From contig CAJTOK010000001.1 of NCBI GenBank assembly GCA_910577825.1, positions 1-64,000 of the forward strand: a DNA stretch of 64,000 nucleotides, written 5' to 3'. The position numbers and the translations under genes are program-made. The DNA is from an uncultured Lachnospiraceae bacterium (GTDB taxonomy: Bacteria; Bacillota; Clostridia; Lachnospirales; Lachnospiraceae). The notes beneath the pieces are model-generated. The model saw only the letters and a program-made list of their open reading frames with translations. It ran no database searches and was not told the DNA's origin. Shown piece by piece: positions 26,861 to 34,930 of this stretch; position 1 is the stretch's first letter, and each line of letters opens with the position of its first letter.

Positions 26861-27484
26861 CTATTTATTTTTATTACCCCATAGTTTATTTTCATTACCA
26901 TGTATAAGCCTTACGATATTCTGCCTGTGCTGGAAATACGCAAGCACAGTAAAAAACAGGCTTATTACCAGCATATGGGTAAATAACGGGTTCTCCCGGT
27001 ATAAGGCAAGCGTATTGGCAGGAATGTACCATGCAACAAAAAGCGAGCCAAGCGAAACATATCTTGTAACCGCAACCACTGCAATAAATATTAAAAGCCC
27101 TCCAATAATTACAAATGGATGCGCTGTTGACATTACAACGGCAGCAGTAACAGCTATTCCCTTGCCACCCTTAAATTTAAGGTAAAACGGGTAATTATGC
27201 CCAAGCACAACACCAAGCCCTGTATACAGGCATAAAAGATACCAGTTCCCAGGCGTACCAAATGCCAGGCGCACTATAAGCACTGGTATAACCCCTTTTA
27301 AAAAATCCCCTGCAAATGTAAGCAGGGCCGGGAGTTTGCCAAGAGTGCGCAGTACATTTGTAGTACCAGCATTGCCACTTCCCTTATCCCTTATATCTAT
27401 ATGGTATATTTTCCCGACAATATACCCGCTTGAAATACATCCGCAAAAGTACCCTATTACCAAATAAATAAAATTCCAAGCCAT
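26861..27484 (-). CDS. plsY: Glycerol-3-phosphate acyltransferase
   Basis: A 207-residue integral membrane enzyme that transfers acyl from acyl-phosphate to glycerol-3-phosphate, the first step of phospholipid synthesis. Family motifs are GSGNAGTTNVLRTLGK in loop 1, GHNYPFYLKFKGGKGIAV in loop 2 and PLFTHMLVISLFFTVL near the end; about five membrane segments are predicted. ATGGAGG precedes the start. It lies between der and gpsA in one orientation, a common Clostridial arrangement. Confidence 0.96.
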   Translation of the reverse strand: MAWNFIYLVIGYFCGCISSGYIVGKIYHIDIRDKGSGNAGTTNVLRTLGKLPALLTFAGDFLKGVIPVLIVRLAFGTPGNWYLLCLYTGLGVVLGHNYPFYLKFKGGKGIAVTAAVVMSTAHPFVIIGGLLIFIAVVAVTRYVSLGSLFVAWYIPANTLALYRENPLFTHMLVISLFFTVLAYFQHRQNIVRLIHGNENKLWGNKNK

Positions 27485-27515
27485 AAGCAGCCTCCATCCC
27501 CCTGACTAACTTCTG

Positions 27516-28850
27516 TTACACTCCAGCCTGACTTTTTTCTTTCCTCTCCCTGATTATAAACTTTAATGGCGTGCCTGTAAAGCCAAATGCTTCACGTATT
27601 TTATTTTCAATATACCTTGTATAAGAAAAGTGCATAAGCTTTTTATCATTTACAAATATAACAAACACCGGAGGCTTTACGCCAGCCTGTGTAATATAGA
27701 AAATTTTCAGCCTGCGCCCCTTATCAGAAGGCGGCTGCTGCAGTGCAACTGCCTCTGTTAATATCTCATTAAGGACACCTGTGGCTATACGCAGTGAATG
27801 GTTCTGTATAACAACTTCAAGCATGTCAAAAAGCTTCGGTATACGCTGGCCTGTCTTTGCAGATATAAAAATAATCTCCGCATATGGCATAAAGGATAAT
27901 ATGTCCCTTATCTTTTCTGTATATTTTTTAACAGAATTATTATCCTTCACTATGGCATCCCATTTATTTACAGCTATAACCATGCCACGTCCCCTGTCAT
28001 GTGCAATCCCTGCAATCTTGGCATCCTGTTCCGTAACCCCCTCAGCTGCATCTATAACAAGTACCACTACATCTGCACGCTCAACCGCAGAAACAGTACG
28101 GAGTATACTGTATCTCTCAATTTCCTCTTTAATCTTGTTCTTGCGCCTGAGCCCTGCTGTGTCTATAAACACATATTCCTTGTCCTGCCATGTAACAGAA
28201 GTATCCACTGCATCCCTTGTTGTACCTGCAATATCAGACACTATAACCCTGTTCTCGCCAAGTATTTTATTAATAATAGAAGATTTGCCAACATTCGGCT
28301 TGCCAACAATAGCAATGCGCGGCCTTTCGTCCTCTTCTTCCTCTGCCGCATCCGGAAAAAGCGCTATAACCTCATCCAGCATGTCACCAATGCCAAGCTT
28401 TGCAATAGAAGAAACAGGGACAGGGTCGCCAATGCCAAGATTATAAAACTCATACACATCAGGCATATACTTGTTAAAATTATCTACTTTATTAACAACA
28501 AGCACAACTTTCTTATCCGCCTTCCTGAGCATATCCGCAACCCTGAAATCAGAATCTGTAACGCCCTGCCGCACATCCACAACAAACATTACAACATCTG
28601 CCATTTCTATTGCCATAAGTGCCTGTTCCCTCATATCCTTAAGCATCTGGTTCTTCGTTACAGGCTCAATCCCGCCTGTGTCCATTATGGTAAATGAATA
28701 ATTAAGCCATGATACATCAGCATAAATGCGGTCTCTCGTAACCCCTGGCGTATCCTTTACAATAGATATCCTTTCACCTGCAATCATATTAAAAAGCGTC
28801 GATTTGCCAACATTAGGACGCCCCACAACTGCAACAACTGGTTTACCCAT
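27516..28850 (-). CDS. der: Ribosome-assembly GTPase Der (EngA)
   Basis: A 444-residue protein with two tandem GTPase domains and a C-terminal KH-like domain. G1 motifs are GRPNVGKSTLFNMI (start) and GKPNVGKSSIINKI (about residue 182). G3 motifs are DTGGIEPV and DTAGLRRKNK, and G4 motifs are NKVDN and NKWDA. Der is essential for 50S assembly. It is the first gene of the apparent der-plsY-gpsA run. A GGTGG site precedes the ATG. Confidence 0.97.
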   Translation of the reverse strand: MGKPVVAVVGRPNVGKSTLFNMIAGERISIVKDTPGVTRDRIYADVSWLNYSFTIMDTGGIEPVTKNQMLKDMREQALMAIEMADVVMFVVDVRQGVTDSDFRVADMLRKADKKVVLVVNKVDNFNKYMPDVYEFYNLGIGDPVPVSSIAKLGIGDMLDEVIALFPDAAEEEEDERPRIAIVGKPNVGKSSIINKILGENRVIVSDIAGTTRDAVDTSVTWQDKEYVFIDTAGLRRKNKIKEEIERYSILRTVSAVERADVVVLVIDAAEGVTEQDAKIAGIAHDRGRGMVIAVNKWDAIVKDNNSVKKYTEKIRDILSFMPYAEIIFISAKTGQRIPKLFDMLEVVIQNHSLRIATGVLNEILTEAVALQQPPSDKGRRLKIFYITQAGVKPPVFVIFVNDKKLMHFSYTRYIENKIREAFGFTGTPLKFIIRERKEKSQAGV

Positions 28851-28893
28851 CTAATCCACCATGCCTTTCCCTACAGCCTGTAAAACCAGTTTC

Positions 28894-30057
28894 TCAGGCC
28901 GTTTCTTTCACTCTTTCTACAAGAAATTCATTAACACTTGTATATAGTATCTCATTATTAATAATATCCTCAGATTTAGTACCAAAATACTCATCAAACA
29001 ACTTATCCAGCGCATCCTGGTCATCAACAGAATACTCTTTAAGGTAAGCATTTAATACCTCCTTATAAGCATCTGCATCAAGCCCTATGCCCTCTTTATG
29101 CGCTATTGCATTAAAAACCAGCCTTTTGCCCAGGTCACTCTTAGCACTCGTTTCCACATTCTTTTCAAAATCCTCTGATGACATAGACTGCGCAGCAAGA
29201 TAATCATCAAGCGTAGTATTATTCTTGCCAAGATAATAAACAATAGGGGTCCTGTACTGTGTCTTAACCCTTTCAAGAAGGTCCTCAGGATACTCTTTCA
29301 CATCTGATTTAGTATAAACATAATTCCATGCCAGGTCCTGTACTACATTACTGCGTATAAACTTTGTATAATCCTTAGCTGTATTCTTATAATCTTTATC
29401 AAAATCCTTAAAATTATCTTTTACAAACTTATCCGTAAGCCCCGGCCATTTCTTTATATAATTAATAGTCACTGTAAACACAGCAGGCTTCCCTGCATAA
29501 TCAGGGTTCGGCGGGTAACTTTCAGGAAATGTCACATCTATATCATAAGTCTTGCCAGTCTTTTTACCAATTAACGCATCCTCAAAACCATCAATAAAAC
29601 CGCCAGAACCAATTTTCAGGTCATAACCCTCCGGCTTAGTATCCTTAGTGCATGAACCGCCAGCAAATGCCTCCCCGTCCATCTTGCCTACATAATAAAT
29701 ATTAACAGTATTGCCCGTCTTTACAGTACTTTTTTTAACCTTTTTAAAATCATCTGTCCTCTCAATATTAGTTTCAATCATTGTATCTGTAGTACTCTCA
29801 ATATCCTTTTTGGCAAGGGGTATTGATGAATAATCCCCCAACTCAAGAATACTGCTATAATCCAGGCTGTCATATACATCAGCTTCCCTGACATACTCCT
29901 TATCCTTATCATCTTCTTTGCTATTTCCGCCAGTTGCTTCAGAACTTGTACCCTGGCTGCTGTCCTTGCCGTCATCCTTAGCAGAACTGCACCCTGTAAA
30001 CGGCAAAGCCATAGAAACACACAATACCAGTGCTAGAAATTTGTTATACTTTCTCAA
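28894..30057 (-). CDS. Trigger-factor-like FKBP lipoprotein
   Basis: A 387-residue predicted surface lipoprotein. A signal segment (FLALVLCVSMALPFTGC) ends in a lipobox-like FTGC at about residue 21, followed by an acidic, Ser-rich linker. The FKBP-type prolyl isomerase domain starts at KTGNTVNIYYVGKMDGEAF and includes FIDGFEDALIGKKTGKTYDI. A helical C-terminus like that of trigger factor follows (DLLERVKTQYRTPIVYYLGK). The start is a TTG at 30057: GGAGG at 30069-30065 is 7 nt away, while the longer ATG frame from 30111 would put 18 residues before the signal. It may fold exported proteins. Confidence 0.88.
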   Translation of the reverse strand: MRKYNKFLALVLCVSMALPFTGCSSAKDDGKDSSQGTSSEATGGNSKEDDKDKEYVREADVYDSLDYSSILELGDYSSIPLAKKDIESTTDTMIETNIERTDDFKKVKKSTVKTGNTVNIYYVGKMDGEAFAGGSCTKDTKPEGYDLKIGSGGFIDGFEDALIGKKTGKTYDIDVTFPESYPPNPDYAGKPAVFTVTINYIKKWPGLTDKFVKDNFKDFDKDYKNTAKDYTKFIRSNVVQDLAWNYVYTKSDVKEYPEDLLERVKTQYRTPIVYYLGKNNTTLDDYLAAQSMSSEDFEKNVETSAKSDLGKRLVFNAIAHKEGIGLDADAYKEVLNAYLKEYSVDDQDALDKLFDEYFGTKSEDIINNEILYTSVNEFLVERVKETA

Positions 30058-30244
30058 AATAATTCCTCCAATTAAAATATTAAAAAATTTACAACTACTA
30101 CATACTAACACAAGGAAGGGGAAAATTCAAGGAGAAAAGCAGACCTTATTATAAAGAGAATTATATGATAGATTTCTGAATAATTTGCCAGAAATAAAAG
30201 AAAAATAATTTATAGAAGTATATCTTTTCATGTAAAGATTATTT

Positions 30245-30253
30245 TGCTATAAT
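30245..30253 (+). promoter_or_regulatory. Extended -10 promoter of the truncated ATPase gene
   Basis: TGCTATAAT (TGN plus TATAAT at 30248-30253) lies 40 bp upstream of the ATG at 30293, which itself has an AAAGGAG site. The start signals of the broken gene are thus still present. Confidence 0.5.
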
Positions 30254-30292
30254 CATAATGTGGTATGTAGATATTTTAAAGGAGAGTACAGT

Positions 30293-30490
30293 ATGGCATC
30301 TTGGAAATTGTTTGTAGAGAATTATGGTAAGATAAAATCAGCAGAAATAGAAATGGCATCACTGACATTTTTTGTAGGTGATAATAACAGTGGAAAAAGC
30401 TTTTTGCTTTCACTCCTGTGGGGAATTGAAAATCTTGGAATAGAAACTTTTCTCCTAAAAGGAATAAATGTACGGTATAAACCGTTATAG
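30293..30490 (+). pseudogene. Truncated AAA ATPase (Walker A fragment)
   Basis: The frame encodes 65 residues. MASWKLFVENYGKIKSAEIE and LTFFVGDNNSGKSFLLSLLW are the N-terminus of an AAA/OLD-like ATPase with an intact Walker A (GDNNSGKS). After about residue 56 the frame runs into a different sequence that contains the tail of a tnpB gene in another frame, then stops. Walker B, the lid and the effector parts are absent. The frame from 30603 (FGNKIPFIHIPIQMK to a TAA near 30708) may be leftover 3' coding sequence of the same gene, but this is not proven. The gene cannot make a full ATPase. Confidence 0.75.
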
Positions 30491-30602
30491 GGCAGGGACT
30501 GCCCGGATTTACGCCTGTGGAGATAGTAGGTAAACCAAACAAGTTTGGTTGCGAGGTCATAGAAGCAGGAAGCCCATTGGCTTTAGACAATGGGTAGTTC
30601 AC
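30461..30602 (+). mobile_element. IS200/IS605 relic: tnpB 3' tail and omega-RNA-like right end
   Basis: From 30468 a frame reads MYGINRYRAGTARIYACGD then SR and stops at 30533, which matches the Cys-Gly-Asp zinc-ribbon end of TnpB proteins. It is followed by a hairpin (30533-30540 with 30543-30550), the stretch GAGGTCATAGAAGCAGGAAG, and a second hairpin (CCCATTG 30573-30579 with CAATGGG 30588-30594) ending in GTTCAC. This is the layout of an omega-RNA scaffold and right end. The left end and nearly all of tnpB are missing, so the element is dead. It joins directly to the ATPase fragment. Confidence 0.7.
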
Positions 30603-30734
30603 TTTTGGCAATAAAATTCCATTTATACATATTCCTATCCAAATGAAAAGAAATGACAAAGGTATATTGACAGGAAAATACATTTGTAAAACCAAAAGCA
30701 ATAAATAAACTGTATAATCTTAGAAATGAAAACC

Positions 30735-30761
30735 AGCCTTGCCAGTTAAACTGGCAAGGTT
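30735..30761 (-). terminator. Terminator at the end of the polysaccharide locus
   Basis: CCTTGCCAG (30737-30745) pairs with CTGGCAAGG (30751-30759) around a 5-nt loop. On the minus strand it is followed by a T-rich stretch (GGTTTTCATTT). It is 116 bp past the last MBOAT gene and may also end transcription from the truncated ATPase. Bases 30603-30734 otherwise hold only the possible ATPase 3' remnant. Confidence 0.6.
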
Positions 30762-30876
30762 ATAAATGAAATCCAGTTCAATAATTAAAAAAATTAATTC
30801 ATTTTAAACGGGGTACTTCTTAATTTAAAATATAAATTATCCATAACATGTATTATTTTGTTATATATTAATATCA

Positions 30877-32346
30877 TCAAAAATCAAAATACAGAAATGT
30901 TGATACTCCTGCAAAGGATACTACAGACCACACTAAAAACATTACCACAGCCAGTGAATTTAAAATGGTTGGCCTAAATTCTTTTTCTCTGCTGTTTTTA
31001 GTATTTAGCACAACAAAAAATGCACCAAAGATAAACAGCCACAGATTAACCCCTGTAATATGTGATGCCAGATAATTTAAAAATGGTAATTTTTCTTCCA
31101 GGTAAGACAACTCAACAAGATTAAAACAATTATATAAATCCCCATTAATGGTAAAACTTGATAAACTGCACATTTCTTTTATAAAAAGTTTTGCTGATGG
31201 AATATCCTCTGCCCTGAAAAGAATCCAGAGCATATTAACCAGCATAAATGTAATAAACCATTGTGTTACTTTTCCAATCTTCCCCCACTGGTTCTTGAAG
31301 AGCCTGTCCAGACAATTAAAAAAACCATGCAGTATTCCCCATAATATAAAAGTCCAGTTTGCACCATGCCATATCCCACTAACAAGGTAAACAGCCATTA
31401 TATTAATATATGTCCTGGTTTTACCTTTACGGTTTCCACCAAGCGGTATATAGATATAAGTCCTTAAAAACCTTGTAAGGGACATATGCCACCTGCCCCA
31501 GAAATCTGTTATGGATGTTGCTTTATAAGGGGAATTAAAATTCTGTGGCAGTTCAATATTAAACATATACCCTATTCCAGATGCCATATCACAATACCCG
31601 CTGAAGTCAAAATAAAGCTGGAAAGTATAAGAAAGTGAAACCAACAATGCTTCCAGCGAACTTAATGTGGGGATTATCCCAAAACCATATGTAACTGCAA
31701 TACCAAATGTATCCGCAATGATTACTTTTTTAAACAGGCCAGTGGCAAAAATATACATCCCTTTTGAAAAATTCTCTGGAATAAAAAACCGCTTATCGTG
31801 GTTTCTGAATTGAGGAATCACTTCATTATGCAGTACTATAGGACCTGCAACCAGCTGCGGGAAAAATGATACAAACAATGCGTATTCATAAAAAGTATAA
31901 CCCTTCGTTTCTCCCTTGTATGAATCCACAAGATATGAAACCTGCTGGAATGTAAAAAAACTTATCCCTAGCGGCAGGGCTATATTTGTGAGCTCAAACG
32001 TTTTTCCAAATATATTGTTTACATTTTCTATAAAAAAATCGAAATATTTAAAATAAAATATAACTGCTATATTTGCAAGTATCCCAAATACAAGCATAAT
32101 TTTCCTGGTTTCCTTTTTACCCCATACCCCCCCCCGGTTAATTAATACTGACAATAAATAGTTAGAAGCAATACTTCCACATATAATAAACAGGTAGGAT
32201 TTATTAAAATATCCATAAAACCATAATGACATGCCAGTTAAAAACACACAAGCAGCCCTGTATTTTTTAATGTAATTTAATGAATAATATCCTGCCAGTG
32301 CAAGTGGCAGGAAAAGAAATATAAATATATATGAATTAAATAACAT
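30877..32346 (-). CDS. MBOAT O-acyltransferase (AlgI/DltB-like), in-frame G9 tract
   Basis: A 489-residue membrane protein with about eleven segments. It begins LFNSYIFIFLFLPLALAGYY and carries FDFSGYCDMASGIGYM, DFWGRWHMSLTRFLRTYIYI, SGIWHGANWTFILWGILHG with the invariant His of the MBOAT family. These proteins pass acyl (often acetyl) groups through the membrane to a polysaccharide, usually with an SGNH-like partner, which is the gene just upstream (17 bp). Codons for NRGGVWG include a run of nine G (32127-32135 on the plus strand as C). As sequenced the frame is intact, but the tract is a candidate slippage site. The C-terminus ends FLYFDF, the normal family end. Confidence 0.93.
   Translation of the reverse strand: MLFNSYIFIFLFLPLALAGYYSLNYIKKYRAACVFLTGMSLWFYGYFNKSYLFIICGSIASNYLLSVLINRGGVWGKKETRKIMLVFGILANIAVIFYFKYFDFFIENVNNIFGKTFELTNIALPLGISFFTFQQVSYLVDSYKGETKGYTFYEYALFVSFFPQLVAGPIVLHNEVIPQFRNHDKRFFIPENFSKGMYIFATGLFKKVIIADTFGIAVTYGFGIIPTLSSLEALLVSLSYTFQLYFDFSGYCDMASGIGYMFNIELPQNFNSPYKATSITDFWGRWHMSLTRFLRTYIYIPLGGNRKGKTRTYINIMAVYLVSGIWHGANWTFILWGILHGFFNCLDRLFKNQWGKIGKVTQWFITFMLVNMLWILFRAEDIPSAKLFIKEMCSLSSFTINGDLYNCFNLVELSYLEEKLPFLNYLASHITGVNLWLFIFGAFFVVLNTKNSREKEFRPTILNSLAVVMFLVWSVVSFAGVSTFLYFDF
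32127..32135 (-). repeat. G9 homopolymer inside an MBOAT gene
   Basis: Nine consecutive C on the plus strand are nine G in the coding strand of the MBOAT gene, in a cytoplasmic loop near residue 72. One of only two runs of this length noticed in the window, the other being in the second MBOAT gene. Confidence 0.9.
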
Positions 32347-32363
32347 GGCAGATTCTCCTTGGT

Positions 32364-33449
32364 TTATTTATGAAGTAAAGCATAATCATAAGAATTATAA
32401 AATTCCCTGATTGTTTTTATATACTTTTTGTAATTGTCTTTTGTCAGAAGGTATTCATCATTGTGCATCCATTCCAGTATCCAGGAATTTACCCATTCAC
32501 CATAATGTGCCTGGTCTTTGTAATTATCCAGGTTGCATACAAGTTCAAAATTATTACAAAAAGAATAAAGCTTAATGTTAGGGTATTTTAAAATTTCCTC
32601 AATAGCGGCCTGTTCAGCATCAATACGCCAGTCTATTTGTCCGTCATTTTTTAAAATGTCCCAGTAACAAATGCTGTATGGAGGAAAAAAATAATAAAAA
32701 GTTGTTTCTGGATGTGCGGCCGCCAAGCTTGTTACATTTTGTCTGATATTCCCAAGAACCATACTTCGCTCATCCTCTGAAAATACCTGTGCAGTACTGG
32801 CTGTTTCATCCAGAGTATATGTACTTAAAACTGTTTCTGCCCCAAATGTATAATAATTATTCCAGTTTGCATAATCATCAAAATTTGTAGTTTTAATCTC
32901 TGTTTTTGTATGTTTTATAACACTCCGTGTCTGTTCAAATAATATGGATTTATTAAACACATAATTCATATCATCAAATAAGTTATTATTATACAAATAA
33001 AATGGATATGATATATCTTCCCTGTAAGCATCTTTATATTCAACCAGATGGCTATAATCAAGACATCTTATAATATATTTGATATTTTTACCTGAACTGT
33101 AAGCCCTTTTAAGATTATCATTTATCTCTTTATAATATCCTCCTGAAAATGGAACCTTGATAAAATCACTTTCAAAAATTTTATCTGCTTCAGATTTTTT
33201 AAAATTTTCTGTCATTGAAGTCCCTGTAATAATGCTTTCATATTCAAAATTCCTTGTAATCCCATCATTCTGGTATCTTTCATTGTTAATTGGGTATTTA
33301 TATTTATTTAATGGCTTGTGGTAATGGAATAACGGGTCAATATAAATTGTAACTGAAGCAAATATTATAAATGCTATAATTGAAAAAAACAAAGTAGTAA
33401 TAATCCATATTTTATATTTTATTTTTTGTATATTTTTAGTTTTTTTCAT
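32364..33449 (-). CDS. SGNH-hydrolase-like membrane-anchored protein (MBOAT partner)
   Basis: A 361-residue protein with one N-terminal membrane anchor (about residues 15-37) and an outer domain. IITGTSMTENF resembles the first SGNH block, and DNYKDQAHYGEWVNSWI holds the Asp-x-x-His of the last block. FYYFFPPYSICYW lies between. DltD/AlgX-like proteins of this kind finish O-acylation after the MBOAT partner delivers the acyl group. It lies directly upstream of the intact MBOAT gene. The ATG at 33449 follows AAGGA; the in-frame extension to 33524 has no site. The catalytic Ser would be in GTS. The acceptor glycan is unknown. Confidence 0.75.
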   Translation of the reverse strand: MKKTKNIQKIKYKIWIITTLFFSIIAFIIFASVTIYIDPLFHYHKPLNKYKYPINNERYQNDGITRNFEYESIITGTSMTENFKKSEADKIFESDFIKVPFSGGYYKEINDNLKRAYSSGKNIKYIIRCLDYSHLVEYKDAYREDISYPFYLYNNNLFDDMNYVFNKSILFEQTRSVIKHTKTEIKTTNFDDYANWNNYYTFGAETVLSTYTLDETASTAQVFSEDERSMVLGNIRQNVTSLAAAHPETTFYYFFPPYSICYWDILKNDGQIDWRIDAEQAAIEEILKYPNIKLYSFCNNFELVCNLDNYKDQAHYGEWVNSWILEWMHNDEYLLTKDNYKKYIKTIREFYNSYDYALLHK

Positions 33450-33583
33450 TTTAATATCCTTTTTAGTATTTATATTAATTAATTTATTTATTTTGTGACA
33501 TATAAATGACTCTATCAGAAACATTATTTTAGTATATATTTATATCACTGCTTTAACATATTTATGTTATTTCAAATTAACCA

Positions 33584-34930
33584 CTAAATATATCTCATAT
33601 TTACACCATTATGGCAGTCTTCTATTACCTTACAAATTTCTATAGACACTTTTTCAGGAATCATGCTAAAGTTTCTATCTCCAGTTATAGTCCTACTGAA
33701 ACTTGAAACCATATACCTGATTCCTTCACCCTCTAACTGATAGAAATATCTTTTATTATCTGCTGGATTTTCAAATCTGGCTTCAAAATAATCCATCTTC
33801 CACCATGGTGCTGGAACATAAATATATCCTTTTGTACCAGAAATTATAAGTTCACCTTCAGCCTTAACTTCTGTACCTACTTTGATTGAAGCAATGGCAT
33901 GGTCATAAACAAACTCAATCTTTGTAAATGAATCATAGCCATTTCTGCTTATTCTGCTTTGTGTAATCTTTTCTTTGTAATTACAACCAAGAATCATAAA
34001 TACTGAAAGCATAGCAAAAGGTCCCCATTCTGTTATGCTTCCCCATTTCTGCATATGGCTGTCTACTCCGCCAAATGAGTTCCGAAGGCTTGTAGACGTA
34101 GATTCTACTGATATAATATCCCCAATAATTCCAGACTTTAAAAGTAACAGGAGTCTTTCAAATGCAAGTGCATATGCGGTTTTATTCCCCTCCATAAGAA
34201 TACATTCATTCTTTTTAGCCATGTTAAAAAGACCTTCACAGTCAGATTTTCTGACCGCTATCGGAGGGTCACATAAAATATGCTTTTTACATCCAAGAGC
34301 CTGTTCTATATAAGCTTTCCTTTCATCTGGATTAACAGCAATATACACAGCATCAACTGCTTGTAGCAATTCTTTATAATCTGTATAGGCATTAATATTT
34401 TCAAACTTTTTCTGGGAATCCTGTAGTCTGCCAAAATAACCTATAACATCAATACCGTTCACAAATGTACATTCCCTTGCAAATTTACTTAATATTTCGC
34501 TTGTGTCACCAACCAGCCCCATCCGTAACTTTCTGTCATTGGACCTGATTTGTGAACTTGACACACCCTCTGTCCTGTCCAGGTAAACTACCTTGCAAAA
34601 TTCATTTAAATAATCAAACTTGCCAGTCCAGTCAGAGCCAATAGCAAAAATATCTGCATCATATCTTTTAATATCATCAATTTTCTGGCCTTCATATTCT
34701 TCAATAATAATTTCATCAGCTATTCCCGTTGCCTGAAGTGCAGAAATTCTTTCTGGCAAAGACTGCTGGACATTAATTTTACCCCGTGCCTTGTCAAAGT
34801 CATCAGATGTTACTGCTACAATAAGATAGTTTCCTAGTTTTCTTGCTCTTTCTAATAACCGGATATGACCATAATGAAGCATGTCATAAGTTCCATATGT
34901 AATTACTTTCACCAGTCTTTCCTGACCCAT
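33584..34930 (-). CDS. TagD-like cytidylyltransferase fused to Gfo/Idh/MocA oxidoreductase
   Basis: A 448-residue fusion. Residues about 1-130 are a glycerol-3-phosphate cytidylyltransferase: ITYGTYDMLHYGHIRLLERA with the HxGH nucleotide site, FAIGSDWTGKFDYL and DRTEGVSSSQIRS. Residues about 135-448 are a Rossmann oxidoreductase (MGLVGDTSEILSKFA, YIAVNPDERKAYIEQALG, then the MocA-type beta-sheet domain with GTKGYIYVPAPWW). The first half predicts CTP-dependent activation of glycerol phosphate or a relative; the second may oxidise or reduce the polyol. The ATG at 34930 shares one base with the upstream stop (TGATG) and follows GGAGTG. Fusion is genuine: there is no internal stop. Confidence 0.9.
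   Translation of the reverse strand: MGQERLVKVITYGTYDMLHYGHIRLLERARKLGNYLIVAVTSDDFDKARGKINVQQSLPERISALQATGIADEIIIEEYEGQKIDDIKRYDADIFAIGSDWTGKFDYLNEFCKVVYLDRTEGVSSSQIRSNDRKLRMGLVGDTSEILSKFARECTFVNGIDVIGYFGRLQDSQKKFENINAYTDYKELLQAVDAVYIAVNPDERKAYIEQALGCKKHILCDPPIAVRKSDCEGLFNMAKKNECILMEGNKTAYALAFERLLLLLKSGIIGDIISVESTSTSLRNSFGGVDSHMQKWGSITEWGPFAMLSVFMILGCNYKEKITQSRISRNGYDSFTKIEFVYDHAIASIKVGTEVKAEGELIISGTKGYIYVPAPWWKMDYFEARFENPADNKRYFYQLEGEGIRYMVSSFSRTITGDRNFSMIPEKVSIEICKVIEDCHNGVNMRYI

Noticed and set aside
26103..28701. Long plus-strand open frames opposite gpsA and der
   Set aside because: Both are mirror frames of well-conserved core genes with no family match or start signals.
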